Part shown: piece by piece, positions 18,501-27,014 of the stretch
Layout: the number at the start of each line of letters is the position of its first letter
Numbering within the stretch: position 1 is the first letter of the stretch
NCBI RefSeq assembly: GCF_900100315.1
Contig: NZ_FNFF01000010.1
Coordinates: 186,001 to 250,000 of the forward strand
Source of the DNA: Streptomyces indicus
GTDB taxonomy: Bacteria; Actinomycetota; Actinomycetes; Streptomycetales; Streptomycetaceae
Direction of reading: 5' to 3'
Length of the DNA: 64,000 bases
Notes under the pieces: generated by a model
Told to the model about the DNA's origin: nothing
Database searches by the model: none
The model's input: the letters and a program-made list of their open reading frames with translations, nothing else
Program-made: the position numbers and the translations under genes

Positions 18501-19216
18501 ACCCCGGCGAGCCGGTCGCGCACCGCCTTCGGCTCGGTGCGGCGCTGGGTGATGGACGGCGCCGACCCGCCCTCGCGCTCGCGCCACAGGTAGACGGGCG
18601 TCATGAGGACGTCGACCGAGGAGGCGAGGCAGTGCGCCGGCACGATGACGGGGGTGTCCTCGTACAACACGCCTTCGGGGAACCGGAGTTCATGCTTCTT
18701 CCAGAACTCCGTACGGAAGAGCTTGTTGCAGGCGATGCGGTCGCTGAGGAGCTCCGTCTCCTTGGAGACGTGCGTGCGCTCGCGGTCGCGCTGGGCGTGA
18801 TAGCGGTGCATCGGGGACTGCGTGGTGCCACGGGAGTTGAGGCGCAACACGTTGCCCGTGGCGAAGTCGGAGCCGGTCTTCTCCAGGCTGCCGACGAGGA
18901 TGTCGCAGGCCTCCGGGGTCAGCGCGTCGTCGCTGTCGACGAAGATCAGGTAGCAGCTGTCCGGCGAGATGGCGTCCACCCCGACGTTCCTGGCCTTGCC
19001 GAGTCCGCCGTTGGGCTGGCGGATGAGCCGGAATCTGTCGTCCCGCCGCGCGAACTGCTCGGCGATGTCGCCCGAACCGTCTGTCGACCCGTCGTCCACC
19101 ATGACGATCTCGATGTCCTGGAGGGTCTGCCGGGCCAGGGAGTCCAGGCATTCGGCGAGGTATTCGGCCACATTGTAAATGGGCACGATGATCGAGACAG
19201 TCGGCTTGCGCTCCAT
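15590..19216 (-). CDS. long GT2/TagF-like fusion, 1208 aa
   Basis: Domains in order: GT2 at about residues 1-230 (SIIVPIYNVAEYL, MVDDGSTDGS, FVDSDDA, LYEDTPV); a helical section to about 370; a beta-rich middle of about 430 residues with immunoglobulin-like character (RLVVSGDAWV, VVVEGELR, LTMAGTI); and a TagF domain at about 835-1200. The TagF part has the canonical features QTWHGTMLKKIGLD, SANRFST, GYPRNDVLY, YAPTWRDD, VRRHSN, TDYSSVMFDYAHTGRP and FTYDLEHYRDTLRGFYFDFE, closer to firmicute TagF than the short paralogs are. Both active sites look intact. The middle region may bind polymer or membrane; I recognise no named domain. ATG 19216 has GAGAGG upstream. The divergently placed long paralog at 21695 shares this layout. 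Confidence 0.9.
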   Translation of the reverse strand: MERKPTVSIIVPIYNVAEYLAECLDSLARQTLQDIEIVMVDDGSTDGSGDIAEQFARRDDRFRLIRQPNGGLGKARNVGVDAISPDSCYLIFVDSDDALTPEACDILVGSLEKTGSDFATGNVLRLNSRGTTQSPMHRYHAQRDRERTHVSKETELLSDRIACNKLFRTEFWKKHELRFPEGVLYEDTPVIVPAHCLASSVDVLMTPVYLWREREGGSAPSITQRRTEPKAVRDRLAGVTTVSRFLAQRPGDAQLKHLYDRSALLSDALIFLRVLPQGDEEFRTAFFDVACAFLEGVSRETLMSLTVELRIKWLLVQRRAEKEVLDLLAAEAVRDPYKTRGLRRRHVQLTDLEASPRLPRWATRIHPSQLRLQAPLRTAEWQDGRLVVSGDAWVPRVGPSKPNRAKRLAVLKEKDSRRALLLPVRSTYRPERSNASGTRRHNYDWAGFSFTIDPERLRGRSGWREGVWRVGLGAFTAGRLGKARLAASHNVQAGHAPYRWLDDEHRMLPITQDRSFRIRIEKVRATVHAVRVEDEAVVVEGELRTALPQGHTVRLELDCMSDSTVRPYEMRLGEAGPAGRRPFSARVPVDDVAFLPPAVTSAERAAGRADDPKPNKRGWEVRIRIQDDQGRGSRHHVVVAEDLRDGHWPLPERLREAVRERGPVPSEIAVTGGNDGYLQIWGRTGRAVVTEARWGEDGELTMAGTISAVLHEPELVVRMWGGSAEKVLPLEVDADGAFRTAFNPSAHPGLSGVLPLQSGRWDFWLRSCDPATGLVMNMPFKVDRLVAAECPASTEVRGRRYALETQGPDYPNLYCYSHLAPEEEGPYRGRQMRRGVYRVSRETKPLRDAVLYVSYNGKQYSDSPKAMYAELSRTRPELEHLWVVRDGQVDLPPELTPVRLWGKEWYEALATCRYIVTNAHLPDWIERREGQVIVQTWHGTMLKKIGLDIAAPKFDPGYLERLPRETRNWSLLVSANRFSTPILKRAFGFEGEILESGYPRNDVLYAPDRDQQAARVKRLLGVPQDKKVVLYAPTWRDDQSHGKGRFRFDLRLDLQEARERLGADHVLLVRRHSNAVDSVPGAGDGFVYDVSEYPDISELYLIADLMITDYSSVMFDYAHTGRPMLFFTYDLEHYRDTLRGFYFDFEAEAPGPLLTTSGEVLQAVRDIDSVQEKYAESYGQFRRRFCDFGDGLASKRVAERMLELGGGR

Positions 19217-19373
19217 GCACCGATCAACCTCTCGTTCGCCTCCCGGTCACCCACCGTCCTCCGTTTGGAGCAAAGTGCGTCGCACGAAATGATCAACGCA
19301 GGAGCGGGAGTTACCGGCTGCGGGCGGGAGCGATGGCTCAACTCCCTTTCCGCGTCGGCCCGTCGGCTGCGCC

Positions 19374-21452
19374 TCACACCCCGAACAGCACCCGCACCAC
19401 CCGCTCCGCCGCCCGCCCGTCCTCGTACGGGCAGAAGCGCGCGCGGAACGCCTCGCGCAGCTTGGCCGTCTCCTCCGTGTCCCAACTGCCGTCCCGCAGC
19501 AGCGAGATGAGGTCGTCCTCGGTGGTCGCCACCGCGCCGGGGGTCTCTCCGGGCAGGCCCGAGAGGAGGTCGAAGTAGGTGCCGCGTGCGAGGCGGTAGG
19601 CCTGCCAGTCGGGGGCGTACGTGATGATCGGGCGGTCCAGGCAGGCGTAGTCGAACATCAGGGACGAGTAGTCCGTGATCAGCGCGTCGGAGGCGCGGCA
19701 CAGGTCCTCGACCCGGGGGTGGCCGGTGACGTCGAGGATCTGCGGGTGGCCGGCGAGGTCGGCGGAGGCGCCGTAGAAGTAGTGGGCGCGGACCAGGACC
19801 ACGTACGCGGGGCCGAGCGCGCGCACCAGGCGCAGCAGGTCGAGCCGGGGCAGGAAGCCCTTCTGGTAGTCGCGGTGCGTGGGGGCGTAGAGCAGCACCT
19901 TGCGCTCCGGGCCGCCCTCGACGCCGAGTTCGCGGCGGATGCGCGTCGTGTCCTCGGCCGTCGAGGCGAAGTACACGTCGTTGCGCGGGTAGCCCAGCTC
20001 CAGGGCCTGGTACGAGGACGGGTAGACGCGCTCCCAGACCTCCGTGGAGTGCGGGTTGGCGGAGAGGCTGTAGTCCCACTGGTCGGTGTGGTCGAGGACC
20101 TTCTGGAAGCTGATGCCGTGGGTGCCCGCGGGGTAGCGGCGCTGGTCGAGGCCCATCTTCTTGAGCGGGGTGCCGTGGTGGGTCTGGAGGTAGACCTGGC
20201 CGGGGCGTTTGACGAAACCGCCGGGGAAGGAGGCGTTGTTGATCAGGTACGTGGCGCGTGCCATGGCCTGCCAGTAGCGGCGCGAGCCCTCGATCACGTA
20301 CGGCATCCCGGCGGGGACCTTGTCGCGGTGGCGGCTGCTGACCACCCAGACGCCCTTGATGTGCGGGGCGAGTTCGCGGGCCTTCTCGTAGATCGCGAGC
20401 GGGTTGCAGGCGGGGGTGCGGTTCCAGTAGGCGCTGTAGACCGCGAGGTTGGGGTCGAGGGAGCGGCGGCGGTCCAGGCGGTAGGCGAGCTTCATGACCC
20501 GGGCGCGCAGCCGCTTCTTGTGGCGGGCGAGGGCCGAACGGGCCGCGCGGACCCGGCCGCCCGCGGCCCGCAGGGTCTCGAAGGCGGTGTACGAGCCGGT
20601 GGCGAGGGCGCGCGCGGCGTCCCCGGCCGGCTCGTGGCCCTCGGGCCGGTACGTGCGCGAGAGCCGGGCCGCGGCGCGGAAGAAGTCGGCCCGGTCGGCC
20701 GGGCGGATCCGGCCCGCGTCGCCGAGCACGGCGAGCAAGTGGTCGACGGCGTACGGGAAGAGGCGCGGCCCGAACGGGGAGTCCAGGAGCCGCTCGTAGC
20801 GCTCGGTGATCGCGAAGTGCGCACGTCCCGGCGAGGTGGAGTGGCTGCCGCCGCGGCGCCGGCGCCAGCGGACGCAGACCCGGTCGAGCATGCGCAGCCG
20901 GTCGCCCGCGAGCAGGGTCGCGCGGTGCACGGGGACCACGTCCTCGTACGGGCCGTCGTCGAAGCGCAGGGTGTGCGTGATCCAGAACGAGCGGCGGACG
21001 ACGCGGTTCCAGGCCGCGGGCGTCATCGCGAGCGGGTCGGCGCCCGCGGACAGGTCGTCGCCGCCCGGGCGCACGGTGTCCCACCAGTCGACTGTGTCGT
21101 GTCCGAAGAGCAGGACGTCCGCCATCACGTCGAGGGCGTCGTCGATCGCGTCGAGCGCGCCGGGCAGGAGCAGGTCGTCGCCGTCGAGGAAGAGCAGGAA
21201 CTCGCCGGTCGCCTGCGCCACGCCCTCGTTGCGCGCGGCGCCGGTGCCGCTGTGGCGTGGAAGGCGGACGAGACGGACCCGTTGATCACGTTCCGCATAT
21301 TCCGCGGCGATCGCCGCCGAGGCGTCGGGCGAGCAGTCGTCGACGACGATCAGCTCGAAGTCCCTGAAGGACTGGGCGAGGACGGACTCCAGGCATTCCC
21401 GCAGGTAACCCTGGACGCGGTAGGCGGGCACGACAACGGAGAAACGGACCAT
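19374..21452 (-). CDS. short GT2/TagF-like fusion, 692 aa
   Basis: GT2 domain at about 1-230 (MVRFSVVVPAYRV, VDDCSPDAS, LFLDGDDLLLPG, both intact), a basic helical linker at about 290-335, and a TagF-like domain at about 335-690. The TagF part has SAYWNRTPACNP, QTHHGTPLKKMGLD with the catalytic-type His, SANPHSTEVWE, YPRNDVYF, YAPTHRDY, RAHYFYG and TDYSSLMFDYACLDRP. It is the tidiest member of the short class: both halves keep their key residues and there is no C-terminal extension. ATG 21452 gives the usual N-terminus, and upstream DNA is AT-richer promoter-like sequence shared with the divergent gene at 21695. The next gene on the strand starts 157 bases after its stop. Likely role: wall-polymer backbone or side-chain synthesis. 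Confidence 0.92.
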   Translation of the reverse strand: MVRFSVVVPAYRVQGYLRECLESVLAQSFRDFELIVVDDCSPDASAAIAAEYAERDQRVRLVRLPRHSGTGAARNEGVAQATGEFLLFLDGDDLLLPGALDAIDDALDVMADVLLFGHDTVDWWDTVRPGGDDLSAGADPLAMTPAAWNRVVRRSFWITHTLRFDDGPYEDVVPVHRATLLAGDRLRMLDRVCVRWRRRRGGSHSTSPGRAHFAITERYERLLDSPFGPRLFPYAVDHLLAVLGDAGRIRPADRADFFRAAARLSRTYRPEGHEPAGDAARALATGSYTAFETLRAAGGRVRAARSALARHKKRLRARVMKLAYRLDRRRSLDPNLAVYSAYWNRTPACNPLAIYEKARELAPHIKGVWVVSSRHRDKVPAGMPYVIEGSRRYWQAMARATYLINNASFPGGFVKRPGQVYLQTHHGTPLKKMGLDQRRYPAGTHGISFQKVLDHTDQWDYSLSANPHSTEVWERVYPSSYQALELGYPRNDVYFASTAEDTTRIRRELGVEGGPERKVLLYAPTHRDYQKGFLPRLDLLRLVRALGPAYVVLVRAHYFYGASADLAGHPQILDVTGHPRVEDLCRASDALITDYSSLMFDYACLDRPIITYAPDWQAYRLARGTYFDLLSGLPGETPGAVATTEDDLISLLRDGSWDTEETAKLREAFRARFCPYEDGRAAERVVRVLFGV

Positions 21453-21694
21453 GCCTCACGACGGTAGCCACCGGCGGGGGCGGTGTCGAAGACCTGACAG
21501 GCCGTTGCGGAAAGGTTCCGCTTGGCAGGTGTGGGGCGGCTCGGGGTCTGCGGTGTGCCTAATACGACAACAGACGTCCCGCCGATCACTCGTTATAGGG
21601 AATCGGCCATGGGGTGTTGACGCGAAAGGGGCGAGATAGGGCAAAGAGGGCGGATGGCATCACCTGTCTCGCTCTGCGCAGAAAGGCCCGCCCC

Positions 21695-24600
21695 GTGCAC
21701 TCCAGCTCCGCCTCCCCCCGGCCCACCGACCGCCCCCGCCTGACCGTCGTCGTCCCGATCTACAACGTCGAGGACTACCTCGAGGAATGCCTGCGCTCGA
21801 TCGCGGGCCAGACCCTCAGGAGCCTCGACGTGATCCTCGTCGACGACGGCTCCACCGACGACAGCCCGCGGATCGCCCGCGCGTTCGCCGCCCGCGACGG
21901 GCGCTTCCGGTATGTGCGGCAGGACAACGCGGGCCTGAGCGCCGCCCGCAACACGGGCGTGCGCGCGTCGGATCCGCAGGTGGAGTTCCTGACCTTCGTG
22001 GACAGCGACGACATCGTGCCGCACGACGCGTACGAGCGGATGACCGCGAGCCTCGACGCCTCGGGCTCGGACTTCGCCACCGGCAACGTCTGGCGCCTCA
22101 ACGAGCGCGGCCGGCAGCAGGCCTGGCAGTACAAGTGGCTCACGAAGGACCGCACCCGCACCCACATCACCCGCGATCCCGAACTGCTCGCGGACCGCGT
22201 GGCCTGGAACAAGGTGTTCCGGCGCGCCTTCTGGGACGCGCACGCGTTCACCTTCCCCGAGGGCAGGCTCTACGAGGACACCCCGGTGATGATCCCGGCG
22301 CACTTCCTCGCCGGGGCCGTCGACGTCCTGACCGAGCACGTCTACTACTGGCGGGTGCGCGAGGGTTCGATCACCCGGCGCCGCACGGAGGTCAAGGGCG
22401 TACGCGACCGCATCGCCGCCTGCGACAGCGTGAGCCGCTTCCTCGCCGAGCGCTTCCCGCAGCACAAGCGGACGTACGACCTGTCGTGCCTGCGCGACGA
22501 CTTCGTCTACTTCCTCGAAGGCCTGCCGATGGGCGGGCCCGAGTACCGCGCGGCCTTCCTCGCCGACACGGCCGCCTTCCTCGGGCGCGCCGACGCCTCG
22601 CTGACCGACGGCCTGCCGGTGGACCTGCGGATCAAGTGGCAGCTCGTACGCGAGGGCCGCACCGCCGAACTCATCGAGCTGCTCGCGTACGAGCAGCGCA
22701 ACAAGACCGTCTTCGAGGTGCGCGGAGGCCTGCGCAAGCGCGCCGTGTACCCGGGCGTCGAGGGCGTACCGCGCCGCGCCTCCCGGCTCGGGCGGCGCGA
22801 ACTCCCGGTCGTGGCGCGGGTGAGCGAGGCCCGCTTCGGCGCCGACGGCAAGCTGCGGATCAGCGGATACGCGTACGTCCGCAACGTCGAGGCGACCCGC
22901 CCCGGCCACTCCGTCAAGGCGGGCCTGCTCAAGTCCGCGCAGAGCCGCGTGCAGCTGCGGCGGGTGCCCACACGGACGGTGCCGGGCCCGGCTGCCACCG
23001 TCGACTCGGGCCAGGAGCTGCACTGTTACGACTACGCGGGCTTCGAGATGACCGTCGACCCCGAGCAGCTGAAGACCGGCGGCCGGTGGCGGCCCGGCAA
23101 CTGGCTGCTCGGCGTGGTGGTGGCCGGGCACGGCATGGTGCGGCGTGCGGCCGTGCGCGCGCTCGACGGCGCGGCCGCGCAGTCCGTGGTCCGCGAACTC
23201 GGCGACGGGCTTCGCCTGGTGCTCGGCTACTCGCAGGGCCGGCTCGTGCTGCGCGTCCAGGAGTACGCGGCCCGGGTCGAGTCCCACGAGCGCGACGGCG
23301 AGGACCTGCTCCTGCACGGGCGGCTGCACCACGGGACGCGGCCGGAGCAGCTGCGCCTGGCGCACAAGGAGCACACGTACGACTATCCGCTGGAGCGGAC
23401 CGGCGACAGGTTCACGGTGCGGGTGCCGCTCGCGGATCTGGAGCAGGTGCCGCCCACGCCGCACCGCGCGCCCAAGGAGGTCGAGCCGCAGCACGGCGAC
23501 CGCTGGTCGGCCAACCTCGTCCTGCCCGGCGGCGCCCTCAAGTCCCTTGCCGCGAGCGCGAGTCTGCCGCCCGGCCGGTACGCCACCGGACGTGCCCGGT
23601 ACGCGGTCGGGCGCGAGGTGTGCGCCACCGCCAACGACAACGGGCAGCTGGTCGTGGAGCTCACCCGGCAGCCCGTCGCGGACGTGGCGCGGTGGCGGGA
23701 CGAGGGCGTCCTGGTCATCGAGGGCACGGCCGCGCAGGACAGCTGGGGCCCGGCCGAGCTCGTGCTGCGGCACAGCGCGGACCTCACCGAGGTGACGGTG
23801 CCGCTGGAGCGGTCGGCCGGCCGCTTCCGCGCCACGCTCGTCCCGGCCACCGCGCACGGCGGACGCCCGCTGCCCGAGGGCCGCTGGTACCTCTTCCTGC
23901 GCGAGCGGAACGAGGCGGGCGACGGCGTCCCGGTCCGCGTGCTCGCCTCGCTCGGGACGGATCTGCCGGCCGTACGGGAGTGCGACGGGCGCGAGTTCAC
24001 CGTGGACCGGCGCTTCGGCGACCGGCTGCTCATCGCCTCGGGTTCGGCCCTCGCGCCCGGGGACCGCGGCGCGTACCGCCGGCACAGGCTGCGCACCGCG
24101 CACTACCCCGCACAGCGCGCCCTGCCCCTGCGCGACGCGATCCTGTACACGGACGGCAAGGGCCTGGACGGCGGCTCACCCCGCGCGATCCACGAGGAAC
24201 TCCTCGCGCGCGGAGCCGAGTTGGAGCACCTGTGGGTCACCTGCGACCAGCAGACCCAGGTGCCGCCCGCCGCGCGCGGGGTCGCCGAGGGCAGCCGGGA
24301 GTGGTACGAGGCGCTGGCCCGCAGCCGCGTGATCGTCACGTCCGGGCACCTGCCCGACTGGTTCGAGCGGCGCGAGGGCCAGCGGGTCGTGCAGACCTGG
24401 CACGGCACCCCGCTCAAGCGCGTGGGCCTCGACCTCACCGACACGCTCTACGCCGACCACTCCCACCTGGACGCGCTGCCGCGCCTGTCCGCGCAGTGGA
24501 GCGTGCTCGTCTCGCCCAGCCGCCACGCCACCTCCGTCCTGCCGCGCGCGCTCGCGTACGAGGGCGAGGTCCTGGAGGCGGGGTCGCCGCGCAACGACGT

Positions 24601-25210
24601 GCTGTTCGCGGCCGACCGCGCGAAGGTGGCCGACCGGGTGCGGGCCGAGCTCGGCCTCTCCCCCGAGGACGAGCGCCGCATCGTCCTGTACGCACCCACG
24701 TACCGCGACCACCTGATCCACTCCGGCGGCCGTTTCCGGCACGAAGAGACCCTGGACCTCCCGCAGTTGGAGCGCGCGCTCGGCGACGACCACCTGCTGC
24801 TCGTGCGCCGCCACCCCCGCGCGGCCGGCCGCCTCCCGGGCGCGAGCGCGACCTTCGTACGGGACGTGACCACGTACCCGGACGCGACCGAACTCCTGCT
24901 GTCCGCCGACGTGTTGATCACCGACTACTCGTCGCTGATGTTCGACTTCGCGCACACGGGCCGGCCGCTGCTCTTCCACACGTACGACCTGGAGCACTAC
25001 CGCGACACGGTGCGCGGCTTCACCCTCGACTTCGAGGCGGCCGCACCGGGGCCGCTGCTCACCTCCACCGGCGAGATCGTCGAGGCGCTGCGCGACCTGG
25101 ACGGGACGGCGGCGCGGCACGCGGACGCCTACGCCGCGTTCCGCCAGGCGTACGGCGACCTGGACGACGGCAAAGCGGCGGCGCGGGTCGCGGACTGGAT
25201 CCTCGGGTGA
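21695..25210 (+). CDS. long GT2/TagF-like fusion, 1171 aa
   Basis: GTG 21695 is selected because GAAAGG lies 8 bases before it; the frame is open further up but has no better site. Domain order matches the 1208-residue protein on the other strand: GT2 (VVVPIYNVEDYL, VDDGSTDDS, FVDSDDIV, LYEDTPV), a helical region, a beta-rich middle of roughly 450 residues (LRISGYAYV, LLLHGRL, LVIEGTA), and canonical TagF (QTWHGTPLKRVGLDL, SPSRHATSVL, SPRNDVLF, YAPTYRDH, VRRHPR, TDYSSLMFDFAHTGRP, TYDLEHYRDTVRGF). Both catalytic halves look intact. It probably makes or extends a polyol-phosphate polymer and also transfers a sugar. Its stop overlaps an in-frame GTG (GTGA at 25207) of the following membrane-protein frame. 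Confidence 0.9.
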   Translation: MHSSSASPRPTDRPRLTVVVPIYNVEDYLEECLRSIAGQTLRSLDVILVDDGSTDDSPRIARAFAARDGRFRYVRQDNAGLSAARNTGVRASDPQVEFLTFVDSDDIVPHDAYERMTASLDASGSDFATGNVWRLNERGRQQAWQYKWLTKDRTRTHITRDPELLADRVAWNKVFRRAFWDAHAFTFPEGRLYEDTPVMIPAHFLAGAVDVLTEHVYYWRVREGSITRRRTEVKGVRDRIAACDSVSRFLAERFPQHKRTYDLSCLRDDFVYFLEGLPMGGPEYRAAFLADTAAFLGRADASLTDGLPVDLRIKWQLVREGRTAELIELLAYEQRNKTVFEVRGGLRKRAVYPGVEGVPRRASRLGRRELPVVARVSEARFGADGKLRISGYAYVRNVEATRPGHSVKAGLLKSAQSRVQLRRVPTRTVPGPAATVDSGQELHCYDYAGFEMTVDPEQLKTGGRWRPGNWLLGVVVAGHGMVRRAAVRALDGAAAQSVVRELGDGLRLVLGYSQGRLVLRVQEYAARVESHERDGEDLLLHGRLHHGTRPEQLRLAHKEHTYDYPLERTGDRFTVRVPLADLEQVPPTPHRAPKEVEPQHGDRWSANLVLPGGALKSLAASASLPPGRYATGRARYAVGREVCATANDNGQLVVELTRQPVADVARWRDEGVLVIEGTAAQDSWGPAELVLRHSADLTEVTVPLERSAGRFRATLVPATAHGGRPLPEGRWYLFLRERNEAGDGVPVRVLASLGTDLPAVRECDGREFTVDRRFGDRLLIASGSALAPGDRGAYRRHRLRTAHYPAQRALPLRDAILYTDGKGLDGGSPRAIHEELLARGAELEHLWVTCDQQTQVPPAARGVAEGSREWYEALARSRVIVTSGHLPDWFERREGQRVVQTWHGTPLKRVGLDLTDTLYADHSHLDALPRLSAQWSVLVSPSRHATSVLPRALAYEGEVLEAGSPRNDVLFAADRAKVADRVRAELGLSPEDERRIVLYAPTYRDHLIHSGGRFRHEETLDLPQLERALGDDHLLLVRRHPRAAGRLPGASATFVRDVTTYPDATELLLSADVLITDYSSLMFDFAHTGRPLLFHTYDLEHYRDTVRGFTLDFEAAAPGPLLTSTGEIVEALRDLDGTAARHADAYAAFRQAYGDLDDGKAAARVADWILG

Positions 25211-25317
25211 GCCGGACGGAGTCCGGGGCGGCGGTGGGCCGGACGGAGCCCGAGGCGGCGATGAGCCGGACGGAATCCGGGCTGTCGGTGGGCCGGGACG
25301 ATCCCGATCTCTCCGTG
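25210..25317 (+). repeat. four 27-bp tandem repeats at the fusion-gene stop codon
   Basis: Units begin at 25210, 25237, 25264 and 25291. If translated from GTG 25207 they read SRTESGAAV, GRTEPEAAM, SRTESGLSV and GRDDPDLSV. The array starts on the last base of the upstream stop codon and keeps frame with the membrane-protein gene downstream. Confidence 0.85.
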
Positions 25318-25355
25318 GGCCGGAGGGGAGCTGCTGTCACCGGGGGGTGCGCAGA

Positions 25356-25408
25356 CCCCTCCCTCCCGGGGGCCGAGCCCTTTCCACCCTATCGGCGCCC
25401 ACTGACAA
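25356..25408 (-). repeat. dispersed element copy A with RecA-NDp-type promoter signature
   Basis: About 53 bases shared with 52705-52758. Read on the minus strand it starts TTGTCAGTG (25408-25400), then 8 bases, then TAGGGT (25391-25386). This is a perfect fit to the actinobacterial RecA-independent DNA-damage promoter pattern TTGTCRGTG-N8-TAnnnT, and GGAAAGGGCT and a GC-rich tract follow. It points away from the gene at 25438, into the end of the fusion gene, so no sense-strand target is evident. Confidence 0.8.
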
Positions 25409-25437
25409 TCCGGACCCCGCGCGGCGCCACCGCCGTC

Positions 25438-26913
25438 ATGGGCGGCCTGCGGTCGCTGCGCCCGAGCCCGTTCCTGGTATTCGGGACGCTGTTCTGGGTA
25501 CTGATGTCGGCGGCCGCCTGGCGGGTGCCGATCTGCTGCGACTTCGGGCAGCACGCGGCGGTGGTCGAACGGCTCAAGGCCGACCTGCTCGACCCCGCCC
25601 ACCCGATGGCCGCGGCGCCCGGCGACGGCAGCGCGTACTACTCCCCGTACGCCGTGCTCCAGGGCCTGTTCGCCAAGGTCACCGGCCTCGCCGGCTGGCA
25701 GGTCGTGAAGCTGTCCGGGCCGCTCAACCTGCTCGTCCTGCTGACCGGACTCAACCGCTTCGTGAAGGCGCTCACCCCGAGCCGCTGGGCACCGCTGCTC
25801 GCCCTGGCCTGCATGGTGCTGCTCTGGGGCACCAAGATGGCCTGGTGGAGCGGGTATCTGGGCCTGATGTCGATGACGGGCCACCTGCCCTTCCCGTCGA
25901 CCTTCGCGATCGGCCTCGCCTTCTGGGCCTGGGCGCTGACCGCCCGCCTCGCCCGCACGAGCGGCTCCCTCCTCCCGTACGCGGGACTCGGCGCCCTGTG
26001 CGGACTGATCCTGCTCATCCACCCGATCTCCTCGGTGGCGGCGGTGATCGGCGTCGTCTCGTTCCTGCTCGGCCGCGTGCGCCGCAGCCAGGTGCGGCGG
26101 ATGGCGCCCCGCTGGGGGCTCGCCGCCCTCACCGCCGCGGCGGTCGTCCTGCTCTGGCCGTACTACTCGGTGCTCTCGCTGGTCGGCGACAGCAGCGTGG
26201 ACGGCATCCACCGGCAGCTCTACGAAGCCATGCCCGAGCGGTTCTGGCTGGCCATCATCGGGCTGCCCGCGCTCGCGCTTCGCTGGTGGCGCGACCGGCG
26301 CGACCCGCTGGTCCTGATGTTCGTGCTCGGCTGTCTGACCATCGCGTACGGCTGGGTCTCCGGGCACTACACCTACGGGCGGATCATGGGGCTCACCCTG
26401 ATCCCGCTCCAGTTCGCGCTGGCCGTCGAGCTGACGCAGGCGCGGCCCTGGACCTGGGGGCGGCGGGTGCTGGCCGCGGCGTGCGGGGCGGGGCTCGCGC
26501 TGAGCTTCTTCTCGGTGCAGGCGGGTGCCGTGGTGCCGCGCGCGTGGGACCCGGTCGGCTTCGACCAGCCGCCGCGCTGGCCCTCGTACGACTGGGCGGC
26601 CGAGCGCATCGCCCCCGGCGAGGTGGTCCTGACGAACAGCTACCGCGCCACGCGCTCACTGCCCGGCTACGGCCCCAACCTCCTGGCGCCCGCCTGGCCC
26701 GACGCCTCGATGGCGGAGACGGAGCGGGCACGGAGGTCGAAGGCGGTGGCGCGGTATCTCGCCCCCGGCTCGACGCCTGCCGAACGGGCCGCTGTGGTGC
26801 GGCAATTCGGTGTGCGGTGGCTGCTCCTGTCACCGGACCAGCGCGTGCCGCGCGAGGCGCGGGTGGTGGCGTGGGGGCCGCGGACGGGTGAGGTGCTCGC
26901 GCGGGTGGACTGA
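25438..26913 (+). CDS. polytopic membrane protein, GT-C-like
   Basis: 491 residues from ATG 25438, with about 10 hydrophobic segments and a soluble C-terminal ~100 residues. The first loop contains ICCDFGQHAAVVERLK, and later GHLPFPSTFAIGLAFW, LIHPISSV and SGHYTYGRIM. The plan (acidic/His first loop, many helices, external C-terminal domain ending LLLSPDQRV) is that of GT-C glycosyltransferases, but no family signature is decisive. The start is uncertain. ATG 25438 has no ribosome site, whereas in-frame GTG 25207 overlaps the upstream stop (GTGA) and would add 77 residues made of a 27-bp repeat array and the dispersed element. The protein probably acts on the outer face on polymer made by its neighbours. 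Confidence 0.7.
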   Translation: MGGLRSLRPSPFLVFGTLFWVLMSAAAWRVPICCDFGQHAAVVERLKADLLDPAHPMAAAPGDGSAYYSPYAVLQGLFAKVTGLAGWQVVKLSGPLNLLVLLTGLNRFVKALTPSRWAPLLALACMVLLWGTKMAWWSGYLGLMSMTGHLPFPSTFAIGLAFWAWALTARLARTSGSLLPYAGLGALCGLILLIHPISSVAAVIGVVSFLLGRVRRSQVRRMAPRWGLAALTAAAVVLLWPYYSVLSLVGDSSVDGIHRQLYEAMPERFWLAIIGLPALALRWWRDRRDPLVLMFVLGCLTIAYGWVSGHYTYGRIMGLTLIPLQFALAVELTQARPWTWGRRVLAAACGAGLALSFFSVQAGAVVPRAWDPVGFDQPPRWPSYDWAAERIAPGEVVLTNSYRATRSLPGYGPNLLAPAWPDASMAETERARRSKAVARYLAPGSTPAERAAVVRQFGVRWLLLSPDQRVPREARVVAWGPRTGEVLARVD

Positions 26914-26937
26914 GGTTTCCTGTACGCGGCATCACAG

Positions 26938-26976
26938 CCGAAGCCCCGGGCGAGGTGAACTCGGCCGGGGCTTCGG
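26938..26976. terminator. bidirectional terminator
   Basis: Arms of 17 bases with one mismatch (26938-26954 with 26960-26976) and a 5-base loop lie 24 bases after the stop at 26913 and 38 bases before the stop of the convergent gene at 27015. Confidence 0.88.
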
Positions 26977-27014
26977 TGTGTTCGGGTGGTACGAGTCGGT
27001 CGAGGGTCCGCGCT

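Noticed and set aside
21560..21606. Phage T7-like promoter (TAATACGAC ... TCACTCGTTATAGGG)
   Set aside because: The two halves are separated by 16 bases and the second half has a 3-base insertion. No phage polymerase is expected; coincidence in an AT-richer promoter region.
25210..25317. CRISPR-like array
   Set aside because: Units are directly adjacent with no unique spacers and keep reading frame. No cas genes in the window.
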